A stretch of DNA of 64,000 nucleotides from GWC2-56-14 sp043731355 (lineage in GTDB: Bacteria; Nitrospirota; UBA9217): the NCBI GenBank assembly GCA_043731355.1, contig JAYTJE010000028.1, positions 14,699-78,698 of the forward strand, given 5' to 3'. A program made the translations under genes and the position numbers. Below the pieces are notes generated by a model. It searched no databases. It saw only the letters and a program-made list of their open reading frames with translations, and was not told the origin of the DNA. Shown one piece after another: positions 1 to 8,413 of this stretch. Positions within the stretch are counted from its first letter, which is position 1, and the number at the start of each line of letters is the position of its first letter.

Positions 1-229
1 GCACGAGGAGGGCGTCGTACGCATCACGCTTTTCCTTATAGCCTTTGGCGCTTATGTGGATTGCCGGTATGTTGTGTTTGCGCGCTCGCTCGAGGGAGTA
101 AGCGCCGGGCTGGTCGCTGATAACGACCGCGATCTCGGCTGCGAGCTGACCGAGTTCGATATTGTCGATGATGGCCTGGAGGTTCGATCCCCGGCCCGAG
201 ACGAGGACCCCGATGCGGACCTTTTTCAT
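1..229 (-). CDS. purN: Phosphoribosylglycinamide formyltransferase, N-terminal part
   Basis: Transfers a formyl group from 10-formyl-THF to GAR in step 3 of purine synthesis. Only the first 76 residues are present; the gene runs off the left edge. The visible part has the family's opening beta strand (RIGVLVSGRGSNLQAI), whose SGRGSN loop binds the GAR phosphate. The ATG at 229 has an AAGGA site 8 bases upstream. It lies 87 bp downstream of purM in the same direction, so the two are probably cotranscribed. The catalytic Asn-His-Asp residues lie beyond the window, so activity cannot be judged. Confidence 0.9.
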   Translation of the reverse strand, partial: MKKVRIGVLVSGRGSNLQAIIDNIELGQLAAEIAVVISDQPGAYSLERARKHNIPAIHISAKGYKEKRDAYDALLV

Positions 230-248
230 AGGAATTCCTTATAACAGG

Positions 249-312
249 GTTCGGGGTCCAGGGCCAGGGTTCAGGTAAAAAAAGAGTGGACCCCGGCTGC
301 CGGACCCTGGCT
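249..312. repeat. Intergenic word-palindrome between purM and purN
   Basis: The left arm carries GGGGTCCA (253-260) followed by CCAGGG. The right arm carries TGGACCCC (287-294) followed by ACCCTGG. The 8-bp outer stem is perfect and surrounds an A-rich loop. The words recur imperfectly inside each arm, as in the other intergenic palindromes here. It could form a hairpin in the purM-purN transcript and trim purN expression, but no U-tract makes it a classical terminator. Confidence 0.6.
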
Positions 313-316
313 GCTA

Positions 317-1342
317 TCATTCTTTGTACTTCACGACCTGCTTCCCTTTTGCGATCTCACCGATCAGGTAGGCCCGCTCGCCGAGCTTCTTTGCGCGTTT
401 CATGATCGCATCGGCCTGTTTTGCCGGTACTGCCAGTATCATGCCGACGCCCATGTTGAAGTCCCGGTACATCTCATGATCGTCCACACCCGCTTTTTCC
501 TGGATCAATGAAAATATTGGATGGATGTCCCAGGTCCCCTTGACGATCACTGCCTGGACGCCTTTCGGCAGCATGCGCGGCGTATTCTCGGTGATGCCTC
601 CGCCGGTAATGTGCGCCATGCCGCGCAGATCGAATTCCCGCATCAGCGCAAGGATGGTTTTCGCGTAGATCCGCGTCGGAGCGAGCAGGACCTCTCCCAG
701 CGGCCGGTCGAGCCCGGGAATCATCTTTTTGAGCGAGTAGCCGGTTTCTTCGAGCAGGACCTTGCGCGCCAGCGAGTAGCCGTTGCTGTGGAGGCCTGAT
801 GATGCAAGTCCGATGAGCTGGTCACCGGGTCTGATCCGGGAGCCGTCGATGATCTTCTTCTTTTCCACCACGCCTACGGCAAAACCCGCCAGGTCGTACT
901 CATCGTTCCCGTAGAATGACGGCATTTCCGCGGTCTCTCCGCCGATCAAGGCGCAGCCGGACTGCCGGCAGCCTTCGGCGATCCCTTTAATGATGCTGGC
1001 GTGCTCCCTGGGCTTCAGCTTGCCTGTGGCAAAATAGTCGAGGAAGAAGAGCGGCTCCGCGCCCTGAACGATAATGTCGTTCACGCACATGGCCACGAGG
1101 TCGATGCCCACGGTGTCGTGTTTTTTTGTAAGAAAGGCGATCTTGAGCTTGGTGCCCACGCCGTCCGTGCCGGAAACGAGGACCGGTTGTTTGTATTTTT
1201 TGAGGGCAAAGAGTCCGCCGAAGCCGCCGATGTCGGTGAGCACTTCCGGACGGAACGTCGACTTGACGTAGGGTTTGATCTTTGAGACAAAGAGGTCTCC
1301 GGCATCGATGTCAACGCCGGCATCCTTATAGGTAATGGCCAT
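317..1342 (-). CDS. purM: Phosphoribosylformylglycinamidine cyclo-ligase (AIR synthetase)
   Basis: Closes the imidazole ring of AIR from FGAM with ATP, step 5 of purine synthesis, in the cytosol. The 341-residue length is typical. The glycine-rich N-terminus is followed by GTDGVGTK (58-65), part of the nucleotide and substrate site, and GGETAEMP (134-141). The C-terminal domain has the HSNGYS and GGGITENTPR motifs. The ATG at 1342 is preceded by a GGAGGTGTCC-like stretch on the complementary strand. A strong sigma-70 promoter lies just upstream, so purM starts a purM-purN transcript separate from the fatty-acid operon. Confidence 0.97.
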   Translation of the reverse strand: MAITYKDAGVDIDAGDLFVSKIKPYVKSTFRPEVLTDIGGFGGLFALKKYKQPVLVSGTDGVGTKLKIAFLTKKHDTVGIDLVAMCVNDIIVQGAEPLFFLDYFATGKLKPREHASIIKGIAEGCRQSGCALIGGETAEMPSFYGNDEYDLAGFAVGVVEKKKIIDGSRIRPGDQLIGLASSGLHSNGYSLARKVLLEETGYSLKKMIPGLDRPLGEVLLAPTRIYAKTILALMREFDLRGMAHITGGGITENTPRMLPKGVQAVIVKGTWDIHPIFSLIQEKAGVDDHEMYRDFNMGVGMILAVPAKQADAIMKRAKKLGERAYLIGEIAKGKQVVKYKE

Positions 1343-1371
1343 GGAGGTGTCCCTTCGTTAAAATTTTGTCG

Positions 1372-1400
1372 ATAGTACCTGTTACCGGCGCCGCTGTCAA
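1372..1400 (-). promoter_or_regulatory. Sigma-70 promoter of purM-purN
   Basis: On the minus strand, TTGACA (1400-1395) and TACTAT (1377-1372) are separated by 17 bp, about 30 bp before the purM start. No purine riboswitch is visible in the short leader. Confidence 0.75.
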
Positions 1401-1469
1401 CAAGTTTCAGACGCATTCGCTATCTGACTTTTTGCTCGCTGTCCCGAACGGTGGAATTGTGATGAACGC

Positions 1470-2474
1470 TCATTCCCACTGATACGTGATCGAACCTTTT
1501 TTAACGCCGGGGTTGGCGATGACCCGAAGCTCGCCGAGGTTAAACTCTTTTTTTAGCGCGATGATATTTGAACGGTTTTGAGCAATGGCAGCGGCAAGCT
1601 CGGAGGGATGACTGAGCAAAAACGCGGCTCCCGATCCCTGCACATGCTGTTGCAAGGCGGCGCGCATCCGGTCCAGGAGGATCGACGAATCCACGAGCTG
1701 CCTGAAGGCCGGATGATAGGGGCCAGCCAGAATGGCGCCGGGTCTTTGAAGTTCCTCGGATGGCTGGAGCCCCATGCGAATCACTGAGATGCCGGCGGGC
1801 TTGAATTGCAGAAACGCATCTTTGCACCACTGTACCGCTTCGTCCAGAGACAACGGGGTATAGTGTCCCGACCGGTAGAGCGCTTCGAGCGGTGTTTCTT
1901 TGATCACGAGCGCAGGATAGATCCTGACGAAGTCAGGCTTCATTCCGATCACGCTGCGAACAGTCGCCATGAAGGCCCCGGCGGAATCTCCGGGCAAGCC
2001 GGGCATCAGCTGCAGCCCGACGGTGAATCCCTGTTCCTGAAGCAGGGTGACGGCATGGATGGCGTCGGCCGCGGTGTGGCCTCGTGCGGAACGCATGAGC
2101 ACCGTGTCATCCATCGATTGGACGCCCAGTTCGATGGTCTCGACCCGATGGTTTCTGAGAAAGGAAAGGAGTTCCTTGGTGATGCAATCCGGACGCGTTG
2201 AAAGGCGGATCCCCCTGATAGCTCCCGAGGAGATGAAGGCTTGGCATGGTTCAAGGTAGCTTTTCTGGACATCGATCGGCAGGGCGGTAAAGCTGCCGCC
2301 GTAGAATGCCACCTGGGCGGGTTCCCGTTGTTCGACCAGGGCCAGATACGTGGTGATGGTCTGCGCGATAGTGGATGGATCAACGGCTGCACACTGTCCG
2401 GTGATATTCTTTTGGTTGCAGAACACGCACTGGTGTCGGCATCCGGCATGGGGAATGAAGAAGGGGATGATCAT
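1470..2474 (-). CDS. Radical SAM protein, Elp3-like
   Basis: A 334-residue radical SAM enzyme whose substrate is unknown. The cluster motif is C12-x3-C16-x2-C19, at the extreme N-terminus after IIPFFIPHAG, a form seen in Elp3-related radical SAM proteins. The SAM-binding GG-type motif is seen in AFYGGSFTAL. There is no acetyltransferase domain, so it is not a full Elp3. It follows rnc in the same direction across a short palindrome. A neighbouring position to rnc is common for this family in Firmicutes and Desulfobacterota, by recall, which hints at an RNA-related role without proving it. Confidence 0.8.
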   Translation of the reverse strand: MIIPFFIPHAGCRHQCVFCNQKNITGQCAAVDPSTIAQTITTYLALVEQREPAQVAFYGGSFTALPIDVQKSYLEPCQAFISSGAIRGIRLSTRPDCITKELLSFLRNHRVETIELGVQSMDDTVLMRSARGHTAADAIHAVTLLQEQGFTVGLQLMPGLPGDSAGAFMATVRSVIGMKPDFVRIYPALVIKETPLEALYRSGHYTPLSLDEAVQWCKDAFLQFKPAGISVIRMGLQPSEELQRPGAILAGPYHPAFRQLVDSSILLDRMRAALQQHVQGSGAAFLLSHPSELAAAIAQNRSNIIALKKEFNLGELRVIANPGVKKGSITYQWE

Positions 2475-2475
2475 G

Positions 2476-2581
2476 GAAATACAGAAGTCAGGAGACAGGT
2501 GTCAGAAGTCAGGAAAAATGAAACTGCTATTCCCTTACCCTTCTGTATTCTGTCTCCTGTTTTCTGGCTCCTGGCTTCTTA
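2476..2581. repeat. Word-palindrome overlapping the rnc 3' end
   Basis: The left arm repeats GTCAGGA/GAGACAGG words. The right arm has CTGTCTCCTG, TCTGGCTCCTGG and CTTCT, their near reverse complements. It covers the rnc stop codon, so the last RNase III residues (SQEPENRRQNTEG) are encoded by repeat sequence. The vocabulary resembles the larger repeats at 20473, 22587 and 43889. Confidence 0.65.
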
Positions 2582-3254
2582 GTTTTTCAAGCGCTTCCTT
2601 TGCCGCTTTTTGCTCAGCTTCCTTCTTGCTTTTGCCTGTTCCACGGCCAGAGACCCGCCCCTTGACCAGCAGTTCCACGTTGAACTGCTTCTGGTGGTCC
2701 GGACCGGTCTCTGAGGCGACGCGGTATTCAGGCAACTGCTTCAGGCGCTCCTGGCAGAGTTCCTGGAGCGCTGTTTTGTAGTCGAGACTGGCGCGTGAAG
2801 CGCAGCTTCTTTTTATCACGTCCTCAAAAAAGCGAAGGATGAAAGCTTCAGCGGCCTCCTTGCCTGCATCGAGGTACAGTGAGGCAATGAGCGCTTCCAG
2901 CGCATCCGCCAGCAGCGAGTCCTTGTCGCGTCCGCCGGTCTGTTCTTCGCCCTTGCCAAGCAGCAGGTAGGAACCGAGTGCCAGGGCGCGGCCGATCGCG
3001 GCAAGCGCGGGTTCGCTCACGATCGCTGCCCGGAGTCTCGAAAGATCTCCTTCGGTCGAGTCCGGGCAGGTCCTCATGAGATGCTCGCTGACGACGAGCG
3101 AGAGGACGGCGTCGCCGAGGAACTCCATCCGTTCATTGTGGTAGGGGGTCTTGTTCTCGTTGGCAAAGGACTTGTGCGTCAAAGCGCGTTCAAGGAGCCG
3201 GGGGTCCTTGAACGGGTGGAAAATGCTTTGCTCAAGCTCTGCGAGTGTGCGCAT
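2535..3254 (-). CDS. rnc: Ribonuclease III
   Basis: Cleaves double-stranded RNA in rRNA maturation and mRNA turnover. The start chosen is the ATG at 3254, one base after the fabF stop. The longer open frame upstream only reads fabF in another frame. The resulting 239 residues carry the signature HNERMEFLGDAVLS (about 39-52) with the catalytic acidic residues. A C-terminal dsRNA-binding domain (about 162-228) ends in the GKSKKEAEQKAAKEAL helix. The last dozen residues are read from an intergenic palindrome, so the C-terminus is probably variable between relatives. It is translationally coupled to fabF. Confidence 0.95.
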   Translation of the reverse strand: MRTLAELEQSIFHPFKDPRLLERALTHKSFANENKTPYHNERMEFLGDAVLSLVVSEHLMRTCPDSTEGDLSRLRAAIVSEPALAAIGRALALGSYLLLGKGEEQTGGRDKDSLLADALEALIASLYLDAGKEAAEAFILRFFEDVIKRSCASRASLDYKTALQELCQERLKQLPEYRVASETGPDHQKQFNVELLVKGRVSGRGTGKSKKEAEQKAAKEALEKLRSQEPENRRQNTEG

Positions 3255-3255
3255 C

Positions 3256-4497
3256 TTAGTCCCGGAAGCGCTTGAACACGAGGCACGCATTCGTGCCGCC
3301 AAAACCGAAGGAATTGGACATGACGACATCAACCTGCGCTTTTCGGGCGGTGTGCGGGATATAGTCCAGGTCGCATTCCGGATCGGGATTTTCAAGATTG
3401 ATGGTCGGCGGAAGCACCCCGCGGTCCATCGCAAGAATGGAGATAACGGCCTCCACGCCGCCGGCGGCCCCGAGCAGATGGCCGGTCATGGATTTCGTGG
3501 AGCTTACCGGGATCTTGTAGGCATGCTCGCCGAAGACGCTCTTGATGGCAATGGTCTCGAGCTCGTCGCCGTACTTGGTGGAGGTCCCGTGAGCATTGAT
3601 GTAGCCCATCTCCGACGGCGCCACGCCCGCGTCCTTGATCGCCATGTTCATGCAGCGCGCGGCGCCTTCGCCGTTCGGGGCGGGTGAGGTGATATGGTAG
3701 GCGTCTCCCGAGGCGCCATAGCCGACTATCTCGGCATAGATGCGGGCCCCGCGCGCGCGCGCGGTTTCTAGCTCTTCAAGGACCACCACGCCGGAGCCTT
3801 CTCCCATGATGAACCCGTCGCGGCCGGCGTCAAAGGGGCGGCTTGCGCGCCGCGGCTCGTCGTTCCGGGTCGAGAGGGCCTTCATGGCGTTGAAACCGCC
3901 CACGGCGGTCACGCAGAGGCACGATTCGGCGCCGCCCGCGATCATGGCGTCGGCATCGCCGCGCTGGATCCATTTAAAGGCATCGCCGATTGAGTGGGTC
4001 CCTGTCGCGCAGGCGGTAACGATGCTGATATTGGGGCCTTTAGCGCCGAAGCGCATGGAAATATTACCCGCTGCCTCGTTGATGATGATCATGGGGATAA
4101 AAAAAGGGGTCACTTTGCGAATGCCGCGCTCGAGATATATTTTGTAATACTTCTCGATGGCCGGGAGCCCGCCCATGCCCGCGCTGACGATGACGCCGAC
4201 GCGCTCGGCATTTTCCGGCGTGATTTTGAGGCCGGACATATCCATGGCCATCTGGCTGGCCGCGATCGCGAGATGGATAAAACGGTCCATCTTCTTGACC
4301 TCTTTGGGCTCGATGTACTTTTCCGGCTTGAAGCCGTGGATCTCCCCCGCGATTTGCGTCGGAATCGTTTTGTCATCGAACTGGGTAATGGGGCCGATGC
4401 CGGATTTTCCGCTGATCAGGCCTTCCCAGCTTGCTTCCGTATCGAGCCCGACGGGCGTTACCATGCCGACGCCGGTTACAACAACTCTTCTCTTCAA
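3256..4497 (-). CDS. fabF: 3-oxoacyl-ACP synthase II
   Basis: Condenses malonyl-ACP with acyl-ACP in the elongation cycle of type II fatty-acid synthesis. Its 413 residues match the family. The Cys-His-His triad is C163 (TACATGTHS), H303 (NAHGTSTKYGD) and H340 (KSMTGHLLGAAGG), the same numbers as in E. coli FabF. It lies between acpP upstream and rnc downstream, the usual acpP-fabF-rnc order. A palindrome occupies the spacer to acpP. Confidence 0.97.
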   Translation of the reverse strand: MKRRVVVTGVGMVTPVGLDTEASWEGLISGKSGIGPITQFDDKTIPTQIAGEIHGFKPEKYIEPKEVKKMDRFIHLAIAASQMAMDMSGLKITPENAERVGVIVSAGMGGLPAIEKYYKIYLERGIRKVTPFFIPMIIINEAAGNISMRFGAKGPNISIVTACATGTHSIGDAFKWIQRGDADAMIAGGAESCLCVTAVGGFNAMKALSTRNDEPRRASRPFDAGRDGFIMGEGSGVVVLEELETARARGARIYAEIVGYGASGDAYHITSPAPNGEGAARCMNMAIKDAGVAPSEMGYINAHGTSTKYGDELETIAIKSVFGEHAYKIPVSSTKSMTGHLLGAAGGVEAVISILAMDRGVLPPTINLENPDPECDLDYIPHTARKAQVDVVMSNSFGFGGTNACLVFKRFRD

Positions 4498-4519
4498 CAG
4501 AGGATACCTCCCGCATAAT

Positions 4520-4590
4520 AAATCCGAAAAGCCAAAAAACCTGTTCTCACGGCTGTGGGAGAGGTCTTCTGGCTTTTTGGATTTTTTGGG
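4520..4590. repeat. Word-palindrome between acpP and fabF
   Basis: AAATCC-GA-AAAGCCA on the left pairs with TGGCTTT-TT-GGATTT on the right, around a GC-rich loop. It lies in the acpP-fabF spacer and could be a processing or attenuation hairpin that keeps acpP mRNA above fabF. Confidence 0.6.
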
Positions 4591-4619
4591 ACTGATTGGC
4601 TCTCGATCTTTCCTGTGCG

Positions 4620-4853
4620 TTACTTCTTTGCCTTGACATAGTCGATCGCGTTCTGTACGGTCGCTATCTTTTCCGCATCTTCATCCGGGATCTCAACGCC
4701 GAATTCCTCCTCGAGCGCCATCACGAGTTCCACGGTATCGAGCGAATCTGCGCCGAGGTCGTTGACGAAGGATGCTTCAGGTTTCACATCCGCTTCCGGT
4801 ACGCCGAGCTGCTCAGAAATGATCTTTTTTACCTTTGCTTCAATCTCTGCCAT
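4620..4853 (-). CDS. acpP: Acyl carrier protein
   Basis: A 77-residue acidic carrier that holds the growing acyl chain on 4'-phosphopantetheine. The attachment serine is S37 in the GADSLDTVELVMALE motif at the start of helix 2. The overall four-helix pattern and length are standard. A GGAGGAAGACA ribosome-binding region precedes the ATG. It lies between fabG and fabF in the fatty-acid operon. Confidence 0.98.
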   Translation of the reverse strand: MAEIEAKVKKIISEQLGVPEADVKPEASFVNDLGADSLDTVELVMALEEEFGVEIPDEDAEKIATVQNAIDYVKAKK

Positions 4854-4929
4854 TGTCTTCCTCCTGTGATTAGGTCCTTGATAGTATATCTGTCTCTACA
4901 ATGCGGTGTATTTCCCGGAGCACACGGAA

Positions 4930-5670
4930 CTACATGTACATGCCGCCGTTTACATGAATGACCTGACCGGAGATGTACGAGGCCCAGGGTGATGCAAGGA
5001 ACCTGACCGCATTTGCGACGTCCGCGGGAGTGCCGAGCTTGCCCAGGGGAATCTGCTTCGCGAGCTCTGTCCTGACCGTCTCGGACAGGGCCTGCGTCAT
5101 GGCAGTTTCAATGAAGCCGGGGGCGACAGCATTGGCGGTAATGCCGCGGTTCGCATATTCACGGGCGATGGTCTTGGTCAGCCCGATAAGCCCTGCCTTG
5201 GACGCCACATAGTTCGCCTGGCCGGCGTTGCCCATGGCGCCCACGATCGAGGCGATATTGATGATCGTGCCGCCGCGCTGCTTGGTCATGTACTTGAGCG
5301 CTGACTTCGTGCACAGGAATGCGCCTTTTAAATTGATGCTGAGCACCAGGTCCCAGTCCTCATCCTTCATCCTGAGGATAAGCCCGTCGCGGGTGATGCC
5401 GGCATTGTTTACCAAAATGTCTATTCTGCCGAATTTTTCGACGACCTGGTCGACCATGGCAATCACGTCGGCGGAAGCAGCCACGTTCGCTTTGAGGGCC
5501 AGTGATTTTTTCCCCAGCGCTTCGATGTCCGCTGCTGTCTTCTGTGCCGCTTCGAGGTTCACGTCGCAGATGGCGACGTCAGCGCCGTCCGTTGCGAGCG
5601 CCAGTGCAATGTCCCTGCCGATGCCCTGTGCGGCGCCGGTGACTAATGCTATTTTTCCGTTCAAGCTCAT
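4930..5670 (-). CDS. fabG: 3-oxoacyl-ACP reductase
   Basis: NADPH-dependent reduction of 3-oxoacyl-ACP, a short-chain dehydrogenase of 246 residues. The cofactor motif is TGAAQGIG (11-18), followed by NNAG (88-91). The catalytic residues are N113, S141, Y154 and K158 (YVASK). The C-terminus GQVIHVNGGMYM is typical of FabG. It lies in the operon between the OB-fold protein gene and acpP. Confidence 0.97.
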   Translation of the reverse strand: MSLNGKIALVTGAAQGIGRDIALALATDGADVAICDVNLEAAQKTAADIEALGKKSLALKANVAASADVIAMVDQVVEKFGRIDILVNNAGITRDGLILRMKDEDWDLVLSINLKGAFLCTKSALKYMTKQRGGTIINIASIVGAMGNAGQANYVASKAGLIGLTKTIAREYANRGITANAVAPGFIETAMTQALSETVRTELAKQIPLGKLGTPADVANAVRFLASPWASYISGQVIHVNGGMYM

Positions 5671-5711
5671 GCATTCGCTCCTGCGGGTTGTGGGGTGGCG
5701 CCCGGCCCGTG

Positions 5712-6128
5712 TTATTTTTTCGAGCAGCTGCCGTCGATGCCGATCCCGTTCAGGGTGAACATATTGTATTTGACGTATTCACCCTTGCAGGAGACCCGGT
5801 CTCCTTTGTGCATTGCGGCCGCGTCCTTGCCATGAACGTCGACGACAAAGTTTTTGGAGCGCCCGGGAACATCCACCGACACCACGATCTTGACGCCCGT
5901 TTTTCCGGTCAGGACATCATGAACTTTTCCTTCGGCGGAGACCTGCTGCCCCTTCAGCGCTTTAAGGTATTGCTTGATGTCCGCCGAGGAATATTTCGAT
6001 TTGTCCATGTGGTTCGCTACGACTGCGGCGGCAACCGGTCCCGCGTGGGCCGCAACCGGGGACAAAACGGCCATACCCGCTGCAATGAGCATTGAAAACA
6101 CGATTGTAAAAACAACCTTCATAATCAT
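5712..6128 (-). CDS. Secreted OB-fold-like protein inside the fab operon
   Basis: A 138-residue protein of unknown function. Residues 1-29 are a signal peptide with likely cleavage after AHA. The rest (GQQVSAEGKVHDVLTG...VVDVHGK...GDRVSCKGEY) has the strand pattern of a small OB-fold, like tRNA_anti-like periplasmic proteins. Two cysteines (SCKG, GSCSKK) could form a disulfide. It sits between fabD and fabG with a good AAGGAGGAT site. An exported protein in the middle of a cytosolic lipid operon is unexpected. The fold is inferred from pattern only. Confidence 0.7.
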   Translation of the reverse strand: MIMKVVFTIVFSMLIAAGMAVLSPVAAHAGPVAAAVVANHMDKSKYSSADIKQYLKALKGQQVSAEGKVHDVLTGKTGVKIVVSVDVPGRSKNFVVDVHGKDAAAMHKGDRVSCKGEYVKYNMFTLNGIGIDGSCSKK

Positions 6129-6162
6129 GACGATCCTCCTTGGTTGGATGTCTGTCGGACTG

Positions 6163-7098
6163 CTACGAAACGCCGAGGGCGTTTAGTGTTTCGTTCAGGC
6201 TCTTCTGATCTTCAACGTTCTGGATCTTCGCTTCTTTGGCGATCCGCTTTACCAACCCGGAAAGTACTTTGCCGGGCCCCACTTCGATAAACGTATCGAC
6301 GCCGTCGGCGGCCATTCGTTTAATCGAATCTTCCCAGAAGAGAGGAGCGCTTATCTGTTTGATGAGCGAAGGCCTCAATTCAGACGCTTTCCGCACATAC
6401 CTGGCTTCGGCGTTATTGACGATCGGCATCGTGAGATCTCTGATGCTGACGGACTCCAGCTCTTTTGCCAGCCGGTCGCCAGCCGCCTGCATCATGGCGC
6501 AATGTGAAGGCACACTTACCGCAAGCGGCACTACTTTTTTTGCCCCGCGGGATTTGGCGAGTTCCATGGCCGCTTCCACGGCTTTTTTCTCGCCTGCTAT
6601 CACGATCTGGCCCGGGGTGTTATAATTTGCAGGGGCAACTATACCATTTTTAGAAGCGTCAAGGCAAGTTTTTTCTACGTCCCGCCGCTCCATGCCGAGA
6701 ATGGCCGCCATGAGTCCGGCGCCTTCAGGAACGGCCTCCTGCATGTACCGTCCGCGCTTTCGCACCAGCGCCACGGCATCGGTGAGGGACAGTCCCCCGG
6801 CCGCGGTGATCGCGGTATACTCGCCGAGGCTATGGCCTGCGGCAACGACGGCAGTGACCCCCCGCTTCGTGAGCGGCTTCAACATGGCAATACTCGACGC
6901 AAGGATGGCTGGCTGGGTATTTTCAGTGAGATTCAGCTTCTCAACAGGGCCCTGTATGCACAGGTGCGCCAGGTCGAAGCCAAGCACCGTGCTCGCTGCT
7001 TCGAAAACCTCGCGGGATTCCGCGAAGGTCTCATGAAATTCTTTGGCCATGCCCACGTATTGCGAGCCCTGGCCGGGAAAGAGAAATGCTATTTTCAT
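6163..7098 (-). CDS. fabD: Malonyl-CoA:ACP transacylase
   Basis: Loads malonyl groups onto ACP. It has 311 residues. The N-terminal FPGQGSQYVGM motif is intact. The nucleophile is S90 in GHSLGEY and the catalytic histidine H199 in SVPSHCAMM, close to E. coli S92 and H201. It lies 13 bp after etfA in the same operon, so the redox module and the fatty-acid genes are transcribed together. Confidence 0.96.
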   Translation of the reverse strand: MKIAFLFPGQGSQYVGMAKEFHETFAESREVFEAASTVLGFDLAHLCIQGPVEKLNLTENTQPAILASSIAMLKPLTKRGVTAVVAAGHSLGEYTAITAAGGLSLTDAVALVRKRGRYMQEAVPEGAGLMAAILGMERRDVEKTCLDASKNGIVAPANYNTPGQIVIAGEKKAVEAAMELAKSRGAKKVVPLAVSVPSHCAMMQAAGDRLAKELESVSIRDLTMPIVNNAEARYVRKASELRPSLIKQISAPLFWEDSIKRMAADGVDTFIEVGPGKVLSGLVKRIAKEAKIQNVEDQKSLNETLNALGVS

Positions 7099-7111
7099 AG
7101 GTATGCCAGTC

Positions 7112-8311
7112 TCACTTGTATCCCCGGAGTTCCTTGAACTGCCTGATCATGACCGGCAGGACCTCCAGAACATCGCCCACAATGCCGTAGGTGGCGACGC
7201 TGAAGATGGGAGCGTCGGGGTCCTTGTTGATCGCCACGATGACGTCGGACGACTGCATGCCGGCCACGTGCTGGATGGCGCCGGATATGCCGCACGCGAT
7301 ATAGAGTTTGGGACAAACGGTCTTGCCGGTCTGGCCCACCTGGTGCGAGTAGGGTATCCAGCCTTCGTCCACTGCGCCGCGCGTTGCGGCAACTGCGCCG
7401 CCCAGGACCCTGGCAAGCTCCTCGAGCAGATGCAGGTTCTTGACGCCCCCCATGCCGCGGCCTCCGGCCACAATAATGTTCGCCTCGCAGATGTTCACGG
7501 TCTCGCCCAGCTCTTCCACGGTTTTAATGACCCTGGTGCGGACATCGCCTGCCTGCGTGAACTTCACGTTGACGATCTCTCCGGTTCTGTCATCGTTGCG
7601 GGGCGCCGGCTTCATCACCTTGTGTCTGACCGTCGCCATCTGCGGCCGATGATTGGGAGAAACGATGGTGGCCATGATGTTGCCGCCGAAGGCCGGCCGG
7701 GTCTGGTGAAGGTTGCCGGTCTCGGGATCGATATCGAGCATGGTGCAGTCCGCGGTAAGCCCCGTATACAGCTTGGCCGCGACCTTGGGAATGAACGAAC
7801 GGCCGATCGCTGTTGCGCCAGCCAGGATGATCTCGGGTTTGTGGAGCGTTGCAAGGGTGGTGAGCACGGCGCTGTAGGAGTCGTCGTTAAAATCCTTCAG
7901 GGCCGGATCGTCGGCCAGGTAGACAATATCCGCCCCGTGAGCGATGAGGTCCTTTGCCTTGTCCTTGATGCCGTGGCCGATGAATACGGCGGAAAGTTTT
8001 GCCTGGCGCTTGTCCGCAAGCTTTCGTCCTTCGCCGAGGAGCTCAAGCGCAACGCTGGATATGCCGCCCTTGTGCTGTTCCGCAAAGACCCAAACGCCCT
8101 TAAATGCGGAAAGGTCCTTTGCCGCCGCAACGGCTTCTTCTCCGGTACGTTCGATGGATTTGAATTCGCATGCCTCGAGGCACGCGCCGCACAGGGTGCA
8201 GCTTTCCGTGATGAAGGCCTTTCCGCCCCGCATCTCGATGGCGCCAAAGGGGCAGGCGGATACACAGGTCTCGCAGCCGGTGCAGGTGGTGGAAATGACT
8301 TGAACGCTCAC
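7112..8311 (-). CDS. etfA: Electron transfer flavoprotein alpha with N-terminal 2[4Fe-4S] ferredoxin domain
   Basis: The FAD-carrying subunit of an ETF, 399 residues, about 65 longer than simple EtfA. The extension (1-60) is a two-cluster ferredoxin: C10-x2-C13-x2-C16-x3-C20 and C38-x2-C41-x2-C44-x3-C48. The C-terminal FAD domain has QTGKTVCPKLYIACGISG and NKDPDAPIF. The order acyl-CoA dehydrogenase-etfB-etfA(Fd) matches CarCDE of Acetobacterium woodii, an electron-bifurcating caffeyl-CoA reductase. Whether this one bifurcates is inference. Confidence 0.93.
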   Translation of the reverse strand: MSVQVISTTCTGCETCVSACPFGAIEMRGGKAFITESCTLCGACLEACEFKSIERTGEEAVAAAKDLSAFKGVWVFAEQHKGGISSVALELLGEGRKLADKRQAKLSAVFIGHGIKDKAKDLIAHGADIVYLADDPALKDFNDDSYSAVLTTLATLHKPEIILAGATAIGRSFIPKVAAKLYTGLTADCTMLDIDPETGNLHQTRPAFGGNIMATIVSPNHRPQMATVRHKVMKPAPRNDDRTGEIVNVKFTQAGDVRTRVIKTVEELGETVNICEANIIVAGGRGMGGVKNLHLLEELARVLGGAVAATRGAVDEGWIPYSHQVGQTGKTVCPKLYIACGISGAIQHVAGMQSSDVIVAINKDPDAPIFSVATYGIVGDVLEVLPVMIRQFKELRGYK

Positions 8312-8336
8312 TATGAACTCCTTTTGAATCAGAGCA

Positions 8337-8410
8337 GGTAAGAGGGTAAGAGGGAAAAAAGGTACGAAAAAAATGCCTACCTTCTTACCTTCATACCATC
8401 CTACCTTCCC
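8337..8410. repeat. Word-palindrome between etfB and etfA
   Basis: The left arm repeats GGTAAGAGG (GGTAAGAGGGTAAGAGGG). The right arm repeats its complement as ACCTTCTTACCTTC and TACCATCCTACC. It lies wholly in the spacer and would form an imperfect hairpin in the operon mRNA. Confidence 0.6.
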
Positions 8411-8413
8411 GGT

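Noticed and set aside
7043..8341. 432-residue open frame opposite etfA
   Set aside because: It mirrors the etfA coding sequence, has no ribosome-binding site or recognisable domain, and its composition is that of a GC-rich antisense frame. Similar long antisense frames over etfB, fabF and plsX were dropped too.
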